Assembly: GCF_019697375.1 (NCBI RefSeq)
Contig: NZ_JAHCDI010000004.1
Location: forward strand, 3,025,324-3,089,323
Source: Micromonospora tarapacensis
Lineage (GTDB): Bacteria; Actinomycetota; Actinomycetes; Mycobacteriales; Micromonosporaceae
Reading direction: 5' to 3'
Length of the DNA stretch: 64,000 nt
The notes below the pieces were generated by a model. That model saw only the letters and a program-made list of their open reading frames with translations, ran no database searches and was not told the origin of the DNA. This document shows positions 57,027-64,000 of this stretch, in pieces (the stretch's first letter is position 1; each line of letters starts with the position of its first letter). The position numbers were made by a program, and so were the translations under genes.

Positions 57027-57356
57027 GGGGCGGCGGGTCCAGGCCACGAAGCGGGTGAACAGGGTGGCGGGTTCCGGGCCGTCGTGCGGGTTGAGGCGGT
57101 AGAGGTCGCGCATCGCCTCGTACATCAGGCCGGCGAGGTAGATGGACAGGCCGGGCAGGTTCCCGTCGTACTCGACGCGCAGTAGCAGCCGGGCCTGCCC
57201 GCAGGGCCAGGGTTGCCCGTCGGCCCGGCAGCACCACATCGGCCGCAACGGGGTGTGCGGCACCTCGCCACCACGGGCGTGCGGACGCTGCGGACGTGGG
57301 CCCCGCTCGGGAGCGAAGAGTCGGGTGGTGATCGGACCCGAGCCGCCAGCGGTCAC
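57021..57356 (-). CDS. small conserved Cys-containing protein of XRE/DUF397-type loci
   Basis: A protein of 111 residues from GTG 57356, whose start overlaps the upstream stop as GTGA; GTG at 57263 (VPHTPLRPMWCC, 80 residues) is an alternative start at the conserved core. The core has Cys residues in MWCCRADGQPWPCGQAR, which could bind a metal, then YDGNLPGLSIYLAGLMYEAM and a C-terminal LFTRFVAWTRRPA. No catalytic family was recognised. Genes like it tend to stand next to WhiJ-type XRE regulators in actinomycetes, as here. Function unknown. Confidence 0.65.
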   Translation of the reverse strand: MTAGGSGPITTRLFAPERGPRPQRPHARGGEVPHTPLRPMWCCRADGQPWPCGQARLLLRVEYDGNLPGLSIYLAGLMYEAMRDLYRLNPHDGPEPATLFTRFVAWTRRPA

Positions 57357-57745
57357 CACCGACCCCCGTTGGCCCGCCACTGCTGCCCCGGCGTCAGCCA
57401 ACCGGGACGCCCCGGACGCGGCATCGGCAGCGGCCGGGTCGGCTCACGCATCCACTCCGGCAGGTGCGTGCCACGCCGACGCTGCGGCAACCCCGTGTCC
57501 CCCTGCTGACCCCACGGCAGCTGCGGGCCCCACGACACCTGCTGACCCCACGGCAGCTGCGGGCCCCACGGCAGCTGCGGGCCCCACGGCAGCTGCGGGC
57601 CCCACGACATTTGCGGGCCCCGCTGAAGCGACCGCGGGTCTCGCAGCGGCGGCGGTAGGCGGGTGCCGCGCTGCTCGTGCCGCTCCGGCGAGTACACCGG
57701 CAGCAGCGTCGTCGGGCACTGATACCAGGCAACCCGGGTACGCAC
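57353..57745 (-). CDS. hypothetical protein with tandem GPQLPW repeats
   Basis: A 130-residue protein from GTG 57745, with GGGAGG upstream. The N-terminus VRTRVAWYQCPTTLLPVYSP looks structured and conserved. The middle, from about residue 40, is a tandem array of six-residue repeats (WGPQLPWGPQLPWG with QQ variants) encoded by an 18-bp DNA repeat at about 57510-57615. The C-terminus is Pro/Arg-rich and probably disordered. It is coupled to the downstream small Cys protein and divergent from the XRE regulator. No function can be assigned. Confidence 0.6.
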   Translation of the reverse strand: MRTRVAWYQCPTTLLPVYSPERHEQRGTRLPPPLRDPRSLQRGPQMSWGPQLPWGPQLPWGPQLPWGQQVSWGPQLPWGQQGDTGLPQRRRGTHLPEWMREPTRPLPMPRPGRPGWLTPGQQWRANGGRW

Positions 57746-57981
57746 ATCGACCTCCCAGTCAGCGATCGGAAGGGCCGCCCGGACGCGGGGGAAGGCGCCC
57801 GGGCGGCCCCGGGACAGAACCGCCCCGTCCCCTCTGGATGGGAGCGGCCCCGCTGCGTGACAGTCTGGTGAGGACGGCACTACGGTCGGAAGGCATCGAC
57901 GCCGGCCAGGGCGGGGTCCGGGTGCCCCGATCCGGCCCTGGGTGGCCCCTTGGCGATCTTGACAGGCCCGGTGGAGGAGAC

Positions 57982-58794
57982 ATGGAACGTGAGCAGCCTT
58001 CCGACCTGCACGAGCTGATCCGCGCGCAGCTTCGCCGGCTGCGCACTGCGGCGGGCATGAACCAGGAGGAGTTCGGCCGGCGGACGAACTATTCGGCGTC
58101 CCTGGTGTCCGCTGTGGAGGTGGGCACCCGAGCCCTCGACCGGCCGTACGCGAAACGGGCGGACGAGGTCCTGGAGACCGGGGGCATGTTCGAGGAGTTG
58201 CTGCGCACGGCGGAGGTGCTGCGCCAGCCCTCGTGGTTCCTGCCCTACCTGGAGGCCGAGCGCAACGCCCGGCAGCTCCGCTGCTACCAGCCGACGCTGG
58301 TGCCGGGGCTGCTCCAGACCGAGCGCTACGCCCGCGCGGTGATCCGGACCGACGCCGCGCTGACCGAAGAGGAGGTGGAGCGGCGGCTCACCAACCGGAT
58401 GGCCCGGCAGGCGGTGCTGGAGCAGGACGACCCGCCCCAGCTCGTCGCGGTGATCGACGAGGTGGTGCTGCGGCGGGTCGACGAGGACCTACAGGAGGTG
58501 CTGGTCGAGCAGGTGCACCACCTGATCCACCTCGCCGCACGGCCCAGCATCAGCGTGCACCTGGTGCCCGCCGGCGTCGGCATGCATGCCGGGCTGACCG
58601 GCCCCTTCATCCTGGCGAGGGGCGCGGACGGCGGCTGGGTGGGTAGTCTGGACACCCAACTCGGCGGCGTCCTGGTCGACAAGGACGACGACCTGAGTGC
58701 CCTGCTGTCCCGGTGGGAGGCGGTGCGCAACGAGGCACTGTCCGGCCGCCAGTCGATCGAGCTGATGAAGGATATTGTGAAGCCATGGATCTGA
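57982..58794 (+). CDS. XRE-family regulator with DUF5753 domain (WhiJ-like)
   Basis: A 270-residue protein. The helix-turn-helix domain at about 10-65 (RLRTAAGMNQEEFGRRTNYS, ASLVSAVEVGTRAL) is followed by the DUF5753 domain, beginning FLPYLEAERNARQLRCYQP, with LVPGLLQTERYARAVI as its hallmark. In Streptomyces such regulators work with a small DUF397 partner to control development or antibiotic production; here a DUF397 gene overlaps its end by 10 bases. ATG at 57982, GGAGGAGA upstream. Confidence 0.92.
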   Translation: MEREQPSDLHELIRAQLRRLRTAAGMNQEEFGRRTNYSASLVSAVEVGTRALDRPYAKRADEVLETGGMFEELLRTAEVLRQPSWFLPYLEAERNARQLRCYQPTLVPGLLQTERYARAVIRTDAALTEEEVERRLTNRMARQAVLEQDDPPQLVAVIDEVVLRRVDEDLQEVLVEQVHHLIHLAARPSISVHLVPAGVGMHAGLTGPFILARGADGGWVGSLDTQLGGVLVDKDDDLSALLSRWEAVRNEALSGRQSIELMKDIVKPWI

Positions 58795-58985
58795 ACGGCG
58801 CGACCTGGCGCAAGTCCACCCGCAGCGGCTCCAGCGGCAACGACTGTGTGGAGGTCGCCGACAACCTGACTGACGTCGTGCTGGTGCGCGACACCAAGGA
58901 CCGCGACGGCGGCACGCTGGCCTTCGCCCCCGCCGCCTGGGCGAGTTTCGTCGGGCTGGCGAAGCAGCACGGCCCGCGCGCCTGA
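58785..58985 (+). CDS. DUF397 domain protein
   Basis: A 66-residue protein made up of one DUF397 domain: WRKSTRSGSSGNDCVEVAD, VLVRDTKDRDGGTLAF and the final WASFVGLAK. It overlaps the XRE regulator by 10 bases. Members of this family are thought to bind and modulate their cognate XRE partner. Transcription ends at the hairpin that starts 9 bases later. Confidence 0.92.
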   Translation: MDLNGATWRKSTRSGSSGNDCVEVADNLTDVVLVRDTKDRDGGTLAFAPAAWASFVGLAKQHGPRA

Positions 58986-58993
58986 CGTCTCAT

Positions 58994-59031
58994 CGCGAAA
59001 GCCCTCGGCCAGTTGGCCGAGGGCTTTCGCG
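58994..59031. terminator. strong bidirectional terminator
   Basis: A 17-bp perfect stem (CGCGAAAGCCCTCGGCC at 58994-59010, complement at 59015-59031) with loop AGTT, between the convergent DUF397 and C39 peptidase genes. Confidence 0.85.
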
Positions 59032-59078
59032 TGCTCGCGGAGCGGATGCGGGCAGGGCCGGGCGTCGCCCGGCCGGGA

Positions 59079-59954
59079 TCAGGCCGAGTAGCCGCGGGTG
59101 GCGGCCCAGTTGGCGAGGTCGATGGTGGTCACCCAGTACGACGGGTAGCCGGCGTTGGCCGAGTCGGCGATCTGCACCAGCCGGCCGGAGTCCTGGTAAC
59201 CCACCACGGCGATGTAGTGGCCGCCGGGGAAGGAGTGCCAGCCGCCGTCGGTGTCGGTGACGCTGCCGGCGACGTTCACCACGACGCCCCGCCCGTCGGT
59301 GATCGCGGCGACGATGTCGGCCTGAAGCGTGTCCATCTGGGCCGGGGTCGCCGCGCCTCCCCGGATCATCGTGGTCTCGTAGGGGCTGCCCTCGACCACG
59401 GCGTTCAGCACCCGGGTGGTGTCCTCGGCCGAGTTGGTGCCGGCGAACGTGGTGCCGAGTTGGGCGGCCAGGGCGTCCTGGCTGCGCTCGACACCGGCGG
59501 CGCTGAGCGCGTTGCGCACGGCCGCCGGGCCGCAGTAGTACCCGTTCGTCTGGGCCTGGTAGGCGTACTCCAGGACCTTCGACGCGGGCGGCTTCGGGGC
59601 CGCCTTCTTGCTGGTCAGCTCGGGTTCCGGCGAGGCCGGGGTGGCCTCCGGCGACGGCGCCGCGGTGGGGCTGGCCGGCGCGGCGCCGCTCGGCGCGGCG
59701 CCGCTCGGCGCGGCGCTGCTCGGCGCGGCGGTCGACGTGGTGGCCTCGGTCCGGGCCTGGTTGCGGGACGCCGCGGTGTCACCGCGCAGTTCGGCGACGG
59801 CGGTGGTGTGCGCGGTGGTCGGGGTGTCCTCGGTGCCGGCGAGCGCGGCACCGGTCCCGGTCGCCAGCACCAGCGCGACGGCGGATGCGGCGGCGACCTG
59901 GTAAGGGCGGTTGGTGGCCAGCCGGCGCAGCTGACGCTTGAGGGGGTGGTTCAC
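59079..59954 (-). CDS. secreted C39-like cysteine peptidase
   Basis: A 291-residue exported protein. The signal peptide covers about residues 1-40 (AAASAVALVLATGTGAALAG), a Pro/Ala/Ser-rich spacer with PSGAA repeats runs to about 125, then a papain-like C39 domain with C141 in YYCGPAAV, H246 in GGHYIAVVGY and D264 in IADSANAGY as the probable catalytic triad. It probably cleaves peptides at the cell surface. I chose GTG at 59954, with GAGGA upstream. A long leader with c-di-AMP-riboswitch features precedes it, which suggests control with cell-wall remodelling. Confidence 0.85.
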   Translation of the reverse strand: MNHPLKRQLRRLATNRPYQVAAASAVALVLATGTGAALAGTEDTPTTAHTTAVAELRGDTAASRNQARTEATTSTAAPSSAAPSGAAPSGAAPASPTAAPSPEATPASPEPELTSKKAAPKPPASKVLEYAYQAQTNGYYCGPAAVRNALSAAGVERSQDALAAQLGTTFAGTNSAEDTTRVLNAVVEGSPYETTMIRGGAATPAQMDTLQADIVAAITDGRGVVVNVAGSVTDTDGGWHSFPGGHYIAVVGYQDSGRLVQIADSANAGYPSYWVTTIDLANWAATRGYSA

Positions 59955-60102
59955 GGAATCCTCCACGGGAGACAGGGGCGAGCGGCGCACCGGCTCCGCG
60001 ACGGTCGGATCGGCACACAGGGTGCCGACGGACCGCCCGGGTAGCGGGATGGGCCGTTCGAGGGGTGCGCCCGGGGACACCGGGCGACGACGGTGACCGG
60101 GG

Positions 60103-60189
60103 TCAGCTCGCGGCGGCCGGGCCGGCGAGTGCGGGCACCGCGGTGCCGTGGAGGCGGGGGAGCAACGGGGGGATCACCACGAACTGCAC
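60103..60189 (-). CDS. possible 28-residue leader ORF after the riboswitch
   Basis: GTG at 60189, ten bases after the GGAAGGAG at the aptamer's 3' side, opens VQFVVIPPLLPRLHGTAVPA and ends at TGA 60103. It lies between the aptamer and the C39 peptidase gene. A hairpin (CGCCCGG/CCGGGCG, 60068-60086) follows its stop. It may be a translated leader coupled to riboswitch control, or the ribosome-binding site may belong to the aptamer consensus only. Not a recognised protein. Confidence 0.35.
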   Translation of the reverse strand: MQFVVIPPLLPRLHGTAVPALAGPAAAS

Positions 60190-60197
60190 GAGGTTGG

Positions 60198-60325
60198 AAC
60201 TCCTTCCGACACCGCCGACCGGGTTAGCTGACGGATTCGGGCGGGAAGATCGCCCTACCGCGGGCCGAGGCTCGCGGATTCACCCCAGTGGTGCAGTGGG
60301 TCCCCGGTTCGTGAGACCACGATTG
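60198..60325 (-). promoter_or_regulatory. ydaO/yuaA-type (c-di-AMP) riboswitch
   Basis: On the minus strand the leader shows, in order, ACCGGGGACC, GGGGTGAATCCGCG (near 60286), CCGCGGTAGGGC, CCGAATCCGTCAGCTAACCC (near 60237-60220) and GGAAGGAG (60207-60200). These are the conserved blocks of the ydaO/yuaA class, which binds c-di-AMP and in actinobacteria controls cell-wall hydrolases. The C39 peptidase start is about 245 bases downstream. Boundaries are approximate; ligand and OFF-type behaviour follow from the family. Confidence 0.85.
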
Positions 60326-60596
60326 AGCGGGTCGGTGCGGCGTCGCTTCCTGCGATCGGTTACCGCACCGGACGCGCCGACACTACTGACCAGTCACCTC
60401 GAAGCCAACCCCAGATGAGCTGCCTAAACATGATCCGGCTCAGCAATTTTCGGATATCCGGGAACTGCCGTCGCCCAATGGGATTCACGGCGTTCCGGGC
60501 GCCTCCGGGTGGCAACCGGATGGCCGGCGGACAATGCCGACGGAAATTACGGCAGTAATCGCCACGACCACGCCGAGTGACCGATTCTTCGGTAGG

Positions 60597-60612
60597 TGTG
60601 ACCCGGGTCACG
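60597..60612. promoter_or_regulatory. Crp-like binding site
   Basis: TGTGACCCGGGTCACG matches the TGTGA-N6-TCACA consensus of Crp-family regulators at nine of ten conserved positions and contains a 14-bp perfect palindrome. It lies about 270 bp upstream of the riboswitch and just past the stop of the upstream gene. In Streptomyces coelicolor, rpfA is likewise controlled by Crp and a ydaO riboswitch. Confidence 0.55.
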
Positions 60613-60617
60613 GAATT

Positions 60618-61376
60618 TCAGCCCAGTCGGACGGGCCGCCAGCGCAGGATCCCCGCCGGACGACCGGCAGCCGCCCGGCGCGGGGCGGGGCGAAGGTCCG
60701 GCCGGAGCCGCTCCGCGGCGGCGTACGCCTCGGCGGAGAGCGTACGGGCCGCCTCGGTGGCAACCTCCGCCGCCCGCCACCGGTCGCGCTCCCGCTCGGC
60801 GGCAGCCCGGTAGACGGCCCGGCGGCTGTCGCGGACCACCCGGGCGAGGACGGCCTCCTGCTCGGCCGGGTGGCGGCGGGGATCCCAGCCCGCCCGGCCC
60901 GCCAGCACGTCGCTGAGCTGCCGGGCGGTCAGGTCTCCCCGCCAGTGTGCCGCCATCGCGGCACGGCGCAGCCAGCGCTCCCTGGCGGCGTACTCGGTCG
61001 GGGTGCGGGGCGTCCGCGGCGTGGGCAGCCGCCCGGCGGCGACCAGCCGCCGGGCCGCTGACTCCGCCGCGTCGTAGCCGGCCCAGGCCCGGTCCAGGTC
61101 CGTCTGGGCGGCCCGCCACTGCGCACTCCGTCGGCGGGCGTTGTGCGCGGCCCCGATCGCCGCCACGGCCACCTCGCCGGCGTAGCGACGCAGGTCGGCT
61201 GCCTCCGTCGCGGCCGGATCCTCGACCGCACCGGCGGGTTCGTCGGCGGGTTGGACCGGCTCGGGGCGGGCGACCAGCGCGGTGAGCATGCCCAGCGCGA
61301 GCACGAGCAGGACCGACCAGATGGCGGCGGCCCGCGGCACCCCGATCAGGAACTGGTAGACGACGGTCTTCTCCAT
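60618..61376 (-). CDS. membrane-anchored hypothetical protein with Ala/Arg-rich helical domain
   Basis: A 252-residue protein. A single transmembrane helix near the N-terminus (AAAIWSVLLVLALGMLTAL, about 15-35) is followed by a long Ala/Arg-rich helical region, partly coiled-coil-like, with two segments of similar type (RRRSAQWRAAQTDLDRAWAG and RRAVYRAAAERERDRWRAA). No family was recognised. Start is ATG at 61376, with GAGGTG upstream. It overlaps the end of the preceding exported-protein frame by 31 bases. The C-terminus faces the cytoplasm or exterior depending on topology, which cannot be told. Confidence 0.6.
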   Translation of the reverse strand: MEKTVVYQFLIGVPRAAAIWSVLLVLALGMLTALVARPEPVQPADEPAGAVEDPAATEAADLRRYAGEVAVAAIGAAHNARRRSAQWRAAQTDLDRAWAGYDAAESAARRLVAAGRLPTPRTPRTPTEYAARERWLRRAAMAAHWRGDLTARQLSDVLAGRAGWDPRRHPAEQEAVLARVVRDSRRAVYRAAAERERDRWRAAEVATEAARTLSAEAYAAAERLRPDLRPAPRRAAAGRPAGILRWRPVRLG

Positions 61377-62077
61377 GGCGGCACCTCGGGGGGATCGGTA
61401 CGGCAACGGCGGCCGTACCGGCAGCGGATCGTCGTGGCGTGACCACGACGCGCGGACCAACTGTGGCGTGACCACGGCGCGCGGACCACGCTGAGGCGTG
61501 ACCACGAGGCGCGGACCACGCTGAGGCGTGACCACGAGGCGCGGACCACGCTGGGTCGGGAGCCGGGCCGACGGGTGGCGGGGCCACCACGTGGGCGGGC
61601 CGGCGGCGGTGCAGCGCGACGGTGACGCGGGCGTCGGACCGCGACGGAACGGTCCGCTGAGTCAGGGTGCGGCGGGCCGCGGGTCGGGTGGGCGACCGTG
61701 ACGACCGCCGCCGGGGCCGGGGCGACCGCGGCGGCGATCGTCGCGAGCACCGGCGGCCGAGGCCGGTCAGCCACCGCAGGCGGCATCGCGGGCGCGCCCG
61801 CCAGGTCGTCGTCGACGCCGCCGCGGCGGGTCGACGCCGCGGGGCCAGCCGGCTCGTGCCGCACGGCGCGGTCCCACCCGGCGGAAGCCGACGGCACGCC
61901 GGCCGCGGCCGGCGGCCGGGCACAGCCCGTCGGGGCGAGCGGCTCGACGGGTGCGGCGTGGGCCGGCGTCGCCCAGGCACCGAGAGTGAAGGCGGTGGCG
62001 ACCGCGAACCTGGTCAGCAGCCGCGCGGCCCAGCGCGCGAGCCACCACAGAGGACGGGCGGGCGCGGCGGGAGGCAC
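61346..62077 (-). CDS. putative exported protein, C-terminal frame uncertain
   Basis: GTG at 62077 opens a frame with a convincing signal peptide (FAVATAFTLGAWATPAHA, cleavage after AHA at about residue 41) and Ala/Pro-rich continuation to about residue 135. After about 61680 the third-position GC signal moves to another frame (TVPSRSDARVTVALHRRRPA), so either a frameshift has occurred or the true C-terminus differs from the one reaching 61346. The distal part is a 30-bp tandem repeat. No function recognised. Confidence 0.4.
   Translation of the reverse strand: MPPAAPARPLWWLARWAARLLTRFAVATAFTLGAWATPAHAAPVEPLAPTGCARPPAAAGVPSASAGWDRAVRHEPAGPAASTRRGGVDDDLAGAPAMPPAVADRPRPPVLATIAAAVAPAPAAVVTVAHPTRGPPHPDSADRSVAVRRPRHRRAAPPPARPRGGPATRRPGSRPSVVRASWSRLSVVRASWSRLSVVRAPWSRHSWSARRGHATTIRCRYGRRCRTDPPEVPPWRRPSSTSS
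61437..61555. repeat. 30-bp minisatellite, four copies
   Basis: Units beginning GCGTGACCACGAGGCGCGG start at 61437, 61466, 61496 and 61526; the outer two are diverged and the first is one base short. In the surrounding frame they encode repeats of SVVRASWSRL type. Confidence 0.8.
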
Positions 62078-62186
62078 CTCGTCACGCTACCGTCGGGACG
62101 GCCGGAACACACCGCCACCGGGCGTGTCGCGCGTCGTCGGCGCGTCGCCACCGGCGTCGATATCCGCAGGTCAGCACAGTTCCGAC

Positions 62187-63389
62187 TCACCGTCCCCGAT
62201 GGATGGTCGGCCGCCGCCCGGCGCCCGCCGGGCGGGCGTCGTCGCGGGTCCGCTGTCGTGGTGCCCCGGGTCGCGCGGATCCACCGGGTGCCGCTCGGCT
62301 CGGTGCCAGCCGGCGCATCATCGGCTGTTCCACGTAGCGGTGCAGCAGCGCGGCCAGCGCCAGCGTGAACAGCAGGAAGCCGATCACGGCGATCGGCCCC
62401 CACCAGCCCGGCAGGCCCGTTCCCCAGTCGCCGGTGAGCCGCAGAATCGTCATGATCACGAACACGTGCACGAGGTAGAAGGCGAAGGAGACCTCGCCGA
62501 GCCAGACCATCGGGCGCGAGCGCAGCGGCGAGCGCCGCCCGTGCACGTCGGCGTCCGCCGCCGCGGCGATGAGCAGGACGTACGCCACCGAGAGCAGCGC
62601 CGCCCAGAGTTCGGCCCGGATCCACTGAGCGGCCATCACCCAGGTGGCGACGAAGATCAGGCCGGCGACCGGCAGCCGAGGCCCCCGCCAGCGCCCCCGC
62701 AGCATGAGCTCGGCGGCGGCCACGCCCATCCAGAACTCCAGTGACCGGACCAGCGGGAAAACCTGCGTGAACCACCAGCGGCTCTGCTCCGGCACCAGCG
62801 CCTGGCCGGGCCAGAGCGCCAGGATCAGCAGGGGCACCGCGATCACCACGGCCCACAACAGCCACGGCCGGGCCCGCCGCACCGCCGGCAGGGCCAGCGG
62901 CAGGCACAGGTAGAAGAACAGTTCACAGGAGAGCGACCAGCTCACGTTGTTGACACTGTAGAAGTGGCCGGGCCGGGGGTCCCACGCCTGTAGCAGGAGG
63001 AGATTCTCCAGCGCGGCCACCGGGTTGATCGGGTCGGCGAACCAGAGCGCCGCCAGCATGGCCAGCGCCCACAGCACCAGGTGGTTCGGATAGACCTTGG
63101 CGAACCGGCGCCGCCAGAACCGGCGCCGGGAGGCACCGGGCCGGGCCGACCAGACCAGCACGAAGCCGCTGAGGACGAAGAAGAACTGCACCCCGGACAG
63201 GCCCAGGGTGAATATCTCGCCGACCACCGCCTGGGGACCGGGCTCGGCGATGATCCGCATGGTGCCGGCATGGAAGCCGAAGACCAGCAGCGCGGCTATC
63301 CACCGCAGGCCGGTCAGCGAGGGGAGCCGGTCGGCGTCCGTCCGTCCGGGACTGGCGGTCGTGGGGGCGGCGAGAACACTGCTCGTCAT
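62187..63389 (-). CDS. acyltransferase 3 family membrane protein
   Basis: A 400-residue membrane protein with about ten helices and the family's N-terminal block LPSLTGLRWIAALLVFGFHA, followed by SGVQFFFVLSGFVLVWSARP and RRFAKVYPNHLV. Such enzymes transfer acyl groups to sugars or other small molecules. Unlike the homologue at 11.5 kb it has no SGNH domain. ATG at 63389. The C-terminal 35 residues are a Pro/Arg-rich tail. The substrate is unknown. Confidence 0.88.
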   Translation of the reverse strand: MTSSVLAAPTTASPGRTDADRLPSLTGLRWIAALLVFGFHAGTMRIIAEPGPQAVVGEIFTLGLSGVQFFFVLSGFVLVWSARPGASRRRFWRRRFAKVYPNHLVLWALAMLAALWFADPINPVAALENLLLLQAWDPRPGHFYSVNNVSWSLSCELFFYLCLPLALPAVRRARPWLLWAVVIAVPLLILALWPGQALVPEQSRWWFTQVFPLVRSLEFWMGVAAAELMLRGRWRGPRLPVAGLIFVATWVMAAQWIRAELWAALLSVAYVLLIAAAADADVHGRRSPLRSRPMVWLGEVSFAFYLVHVFVIMTILRLTGDWGTGLPGWWGPIAVIGFLLFTLALAALLHRYVEQPMMRRLAPSRAAPGGSARPGAPRQRTRDDARPAGAGRRPTIHRGR

Positions 63390-63430
63390 GCCCCGCTCGC
63401 GGTTGTCCGCAACGGCCTGTCCACGTCCAT

Positions 63431-63515
63431 CTTCTCCCGCCCGCCGGCTTCTCCCGCCCGCCGGCTTCTCCCGCCCGCCGGCTTCTCCCGCCCGCCGGCT
63501 TCTCCCGCCCGCCGG
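63431..63515. repeat. 17-bp minisatellite, five copies
   Basis: Five exact tandem copies of CTTCTCCCGCCCGCCGG, 42 bp upstream of the acyltransferase start, within an otherwise empty 315-bp intergenic region. Copy-number change here would alter the distance between promoter and gene. Confidence 0.9.
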
Positions 63516-63704
63516 TCGGCAGCCGGGCGCCGGCCGCCCGGCCGTACCGGGGTCGGTGCCGCCCGTCGGGCACCCTACCCGCCCGGCCGGCCCCCAACCG
63601 CCCCGATCGACGGCACCCGGCGTCACGCTCGTCCGTCGCCCGCCGAACTCCCTTCTGCTACCTACTGGGGAAACAGGGTCATCCGCCGTTAACCTGTAGC
63701 GCAT

Positions 63705-64000
63705 ATGCTGTTCAAACAATCCACCACCCCTGGTCACTTCGGGTTCCCGGCCCGTCCACCCGGGCAGTCGAAGGTGGCGGACGTGGTCCTTCAGCCGTCG
63801 CCAACGCCGCTGCTGAGCGTCGTCGTGCCGGTGTACGGCGTCGAGGCGTACCTGGAACAGTGCCTCGACTCCATCCACGCCGACATTCCGGCCGGCCAGC
63901 CGGCGGCGGTGGAAGTGATCGCCGTGGACGACGCCTCGCCGGACCGGTGTGGGCAACTGCTGCGCGAGTACGCCGCCGAGCACCCCGGGCTGCGCGTCCT
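63705..64000 (+). CDS. glycosyltransferase family 2 (N-terminal part)
   Basis: The gene runs off the window. The visible protein has LLSVVVPVYGVEAYLEQCLDSI and VEVIAVDDASPDRCG, the nucleotide-binding start of GT2 enzymes. The start is uncertain: ATG at 63705 has no ribosome-binding site and its first 25 codons look non-coding, while GTG at 63783 has AAGGTGG five bases upstream. In related genomes GT2 domains with this start are often fused to a CDP-glycerol phosphotransferase domain; that cannot be seen here. Confidence 0.8.
   Translation, partial: MLFKQSTTPGHFGFPARPPGQSKVADVVLQPSPTPLLSVVVPVYGVEAYLEQCLDSIHADIPAGQPAAVEVIAVDDASPDRCGQLLREYAAEHPGLRV

Noticed and set aside
59013..60044. 343-codon plus-strand frame opposite the C39 peptidase
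   Set aside because: Antisense shadow covering a strong terminator and a gene with signal peptide and catalytic triad.

Overview
The window reads as chromosomal DNA of a high-GC actinomycete, most likely a member of the Micromonosporaceae such as Micromonospora. The grounds are very high third-position GC, frequent GTG/TTG starts, the GlgE alpha-glucan pathway, an XRE regulator paired with a DUF397 protein, and an actinobacterial ydaO-type riboswitch. No rRNA, tRNA, CRISPR array or complete insertion sequence was seen.

Region 1 (1-21.2 kb) is a surface polysaccharide locus. It holds the tail of a WbpM/CapD-type dehydratase, a capE-capF-capG operon for UDP-N-acetyl-L-fucosamine, two closely related flippases, a polymerase-like membrane protein, three GT4-type glycosyltransferases, an acyltransferase with SGNH domain, and a module of heparinase II/III protein, glycosyltransferase, bi-domain oxidoreductase and UDP-GlcNAc 2-epimerase. 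The locus has been rearranged. A truncated second polymerase copy lies in front of the acyltransferase and is read in its frame, and a 117-bp element with perfect 18-bp inverted ends sits in that copy's upstream region but is absent from the intact copy's.

Region 2 (21.2-45.5 kb) is mixed chromosomal content. It has a secreted M14 carboxypeptidase, an NAD kinase, a small secreted protein, the alpha-glucan genes pgm-glgC, glgM and glgE-glgB, an APP1-type phosphatase, a GT-C-like membrane protein (frameshifted), YaaA, a TAXI-type lipoprotein (frameshifted), an ABC exporter with a small XRE regulator, and a two-component system.

Region 3 (45.5-56.2 kb) is a teichoic-acid-like cluster. It has two CDP-glycerol/CDP-ribitol phosphotransferase-type polymerases (one frameshifted), a fused cytidylyltransferase-reductase of the Bcs1 type, a TagGH-type exporter, a large membrane protein and a TetR regulator. 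Together these would make CDP-ribitol or a related donor, polymerise it and export the polymer.

Region 4 (56.2-64 kb) is more plastic. It has a decayed methyltransferase beside a long palindrome that is nearly identical to one at 30.5 kb, several minisatellites, a small WhiJ-like XRE/DUF397 locus with a GPQLPW-repeat protein, and a secreted C39 peptidase whose leader has the hallmarks of a c-di-AMP (ydaO/yuaA) riboswitch with a Crp-like site upstream. An acyltransferase and the start of a family 2 glycosyltransferase close the window.

Three otherwise good genes (36.8, 40.1 and 54.5 kb) each carry one frameshift that is repaired by adding a single base to a run of four G or C. This pattern suggests sequencing or assembly error, though real mutation cannot be excluded from the sequence alone.
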